Shown: positions 5,084-5,119 of the stretch, one piece after another
Layout: every line of letters begins with the position of its first letter
Numbering within the stretch: the stretch's first letter is position 1
NCBI GenBank assembly: GCA_044375455.1
Contig: JBILMQ010000260.1
Span: forward strand, 1 to 5,119
DNA length: 5,119 bases
Direction of reading: 5' to 3'
Source: JBEIHX01 sp044375455
Lineage (GTDB): Bacteria > Pseudomonadota > Alphaproteobacteria > Caulobacterales > Aquidulcibacteraceae
The notes under the pieces: generated by a model
Told to the model about the DNA's origin: nothing
The model's database searches: none
The model's input: only the letters and a program-made list of their open reading frames with translations
Made by a program: the position numbers and the translations under genes

Positions 5084-5119
5084 ATGAAGTTCCTGATCCT
5101 AAGAGTTCTGCAGCACAGC
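5084..5119 (+). CDS. Possible 5' end of a divergent gene, cut by window edge
   Basis: ATG at 5084 opens a frame encoding MKFLILRVLQHS and remains open to the window end, 12 codons. A run of six G residues (5075-5080) lies just upstream, and a candidate promoter is 35 bases upstream. The short length prevents recognising a family. It would be divergently transcribed from the RHH-methyltransferase-Vsr operon, a place where a restriction enzyme or related gene could sit, but the sequence shown does not demonstrate this. Confidence 0.35.
   Translation, partial: MKFLILRVLQHS

Noticed and set aside
1..5119. CRISPR array, tRNA or rRNA, insertion sequence ends
   Set aside because: No regularly spaced direct repeats, no cloverleaf-like segment and no transposase ORF or flanking terminal repeats were seen; the one strong repeat is a hairpin within a gene.

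Overview
The window is GC-rich (low-GC codons are rare) and tightly packed. Its ORFs overlap by ATGA/GTGA junctions, and the protein families suggest a proteobacterium, most likely an alphaproteobacterium. This is inferred from protein style and codon use; there is no rRNA or other marker here. Gene content points to an accessory or mobile region (integrated element or prophage-like island) rather than a core locus.

Left block (1-2675, + strand). The window opens inside a large gene whose visible 289 codons are the C-terminal part of an AAA+/helicase-type ATPase, probably the replication (primase-helicase-like) protein of a mobile element. Near its 3' end the coding sequence holds a near-perfect inverted repeat with 26-bp arms. 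Five small ORFs follow in one apparent operon, each overlapping the one before: a 130-aa unknown, a 67-aa unknown, a 149-aa DUF5681 protein with the KGQSGNPSGRP signature, a 99-aa unknown, a 63-aa unknown and a 103-aa unknown (six ORFs counting the 130-aa one). Five of these carry a DxRLxxLE-like helix, four of them at the extreme N-terminus. The small proteins fall into two alternating types, which looks like a duplicated two-gene module whose last copy has lost its original reading-frame end.

Right block (2740-4891, - strand). A three-gene operon runs towards the left block: a small ribbon-helix-helix (RHH) DNA-binding protein, a C5-cytosine DNA methyltransferase that starts with TTG inside the stop codon of the RHH gene, and a Vsr-type mismatch endonuclease starting 2 bases after the methyltransferase stop. 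The methyltransferase would make 5-methylcytosine, and Vsr would nick at the T:G mismatches left when that base deaminates. The RHH protein is the likely regulator. No restriction endonuclease is visible in the window.

Right edge (4892-5119). A 192-base intergenic region separates the RHH gene from a possible divergent ORF starting at 5084 and running off the window. It holds a candidate promoter for that ORF and a short inverted repeat upstream of the RHH gene that could be an operator. The left block and the Vsr gene converge with only about 60 bases between them and no clear terminator.
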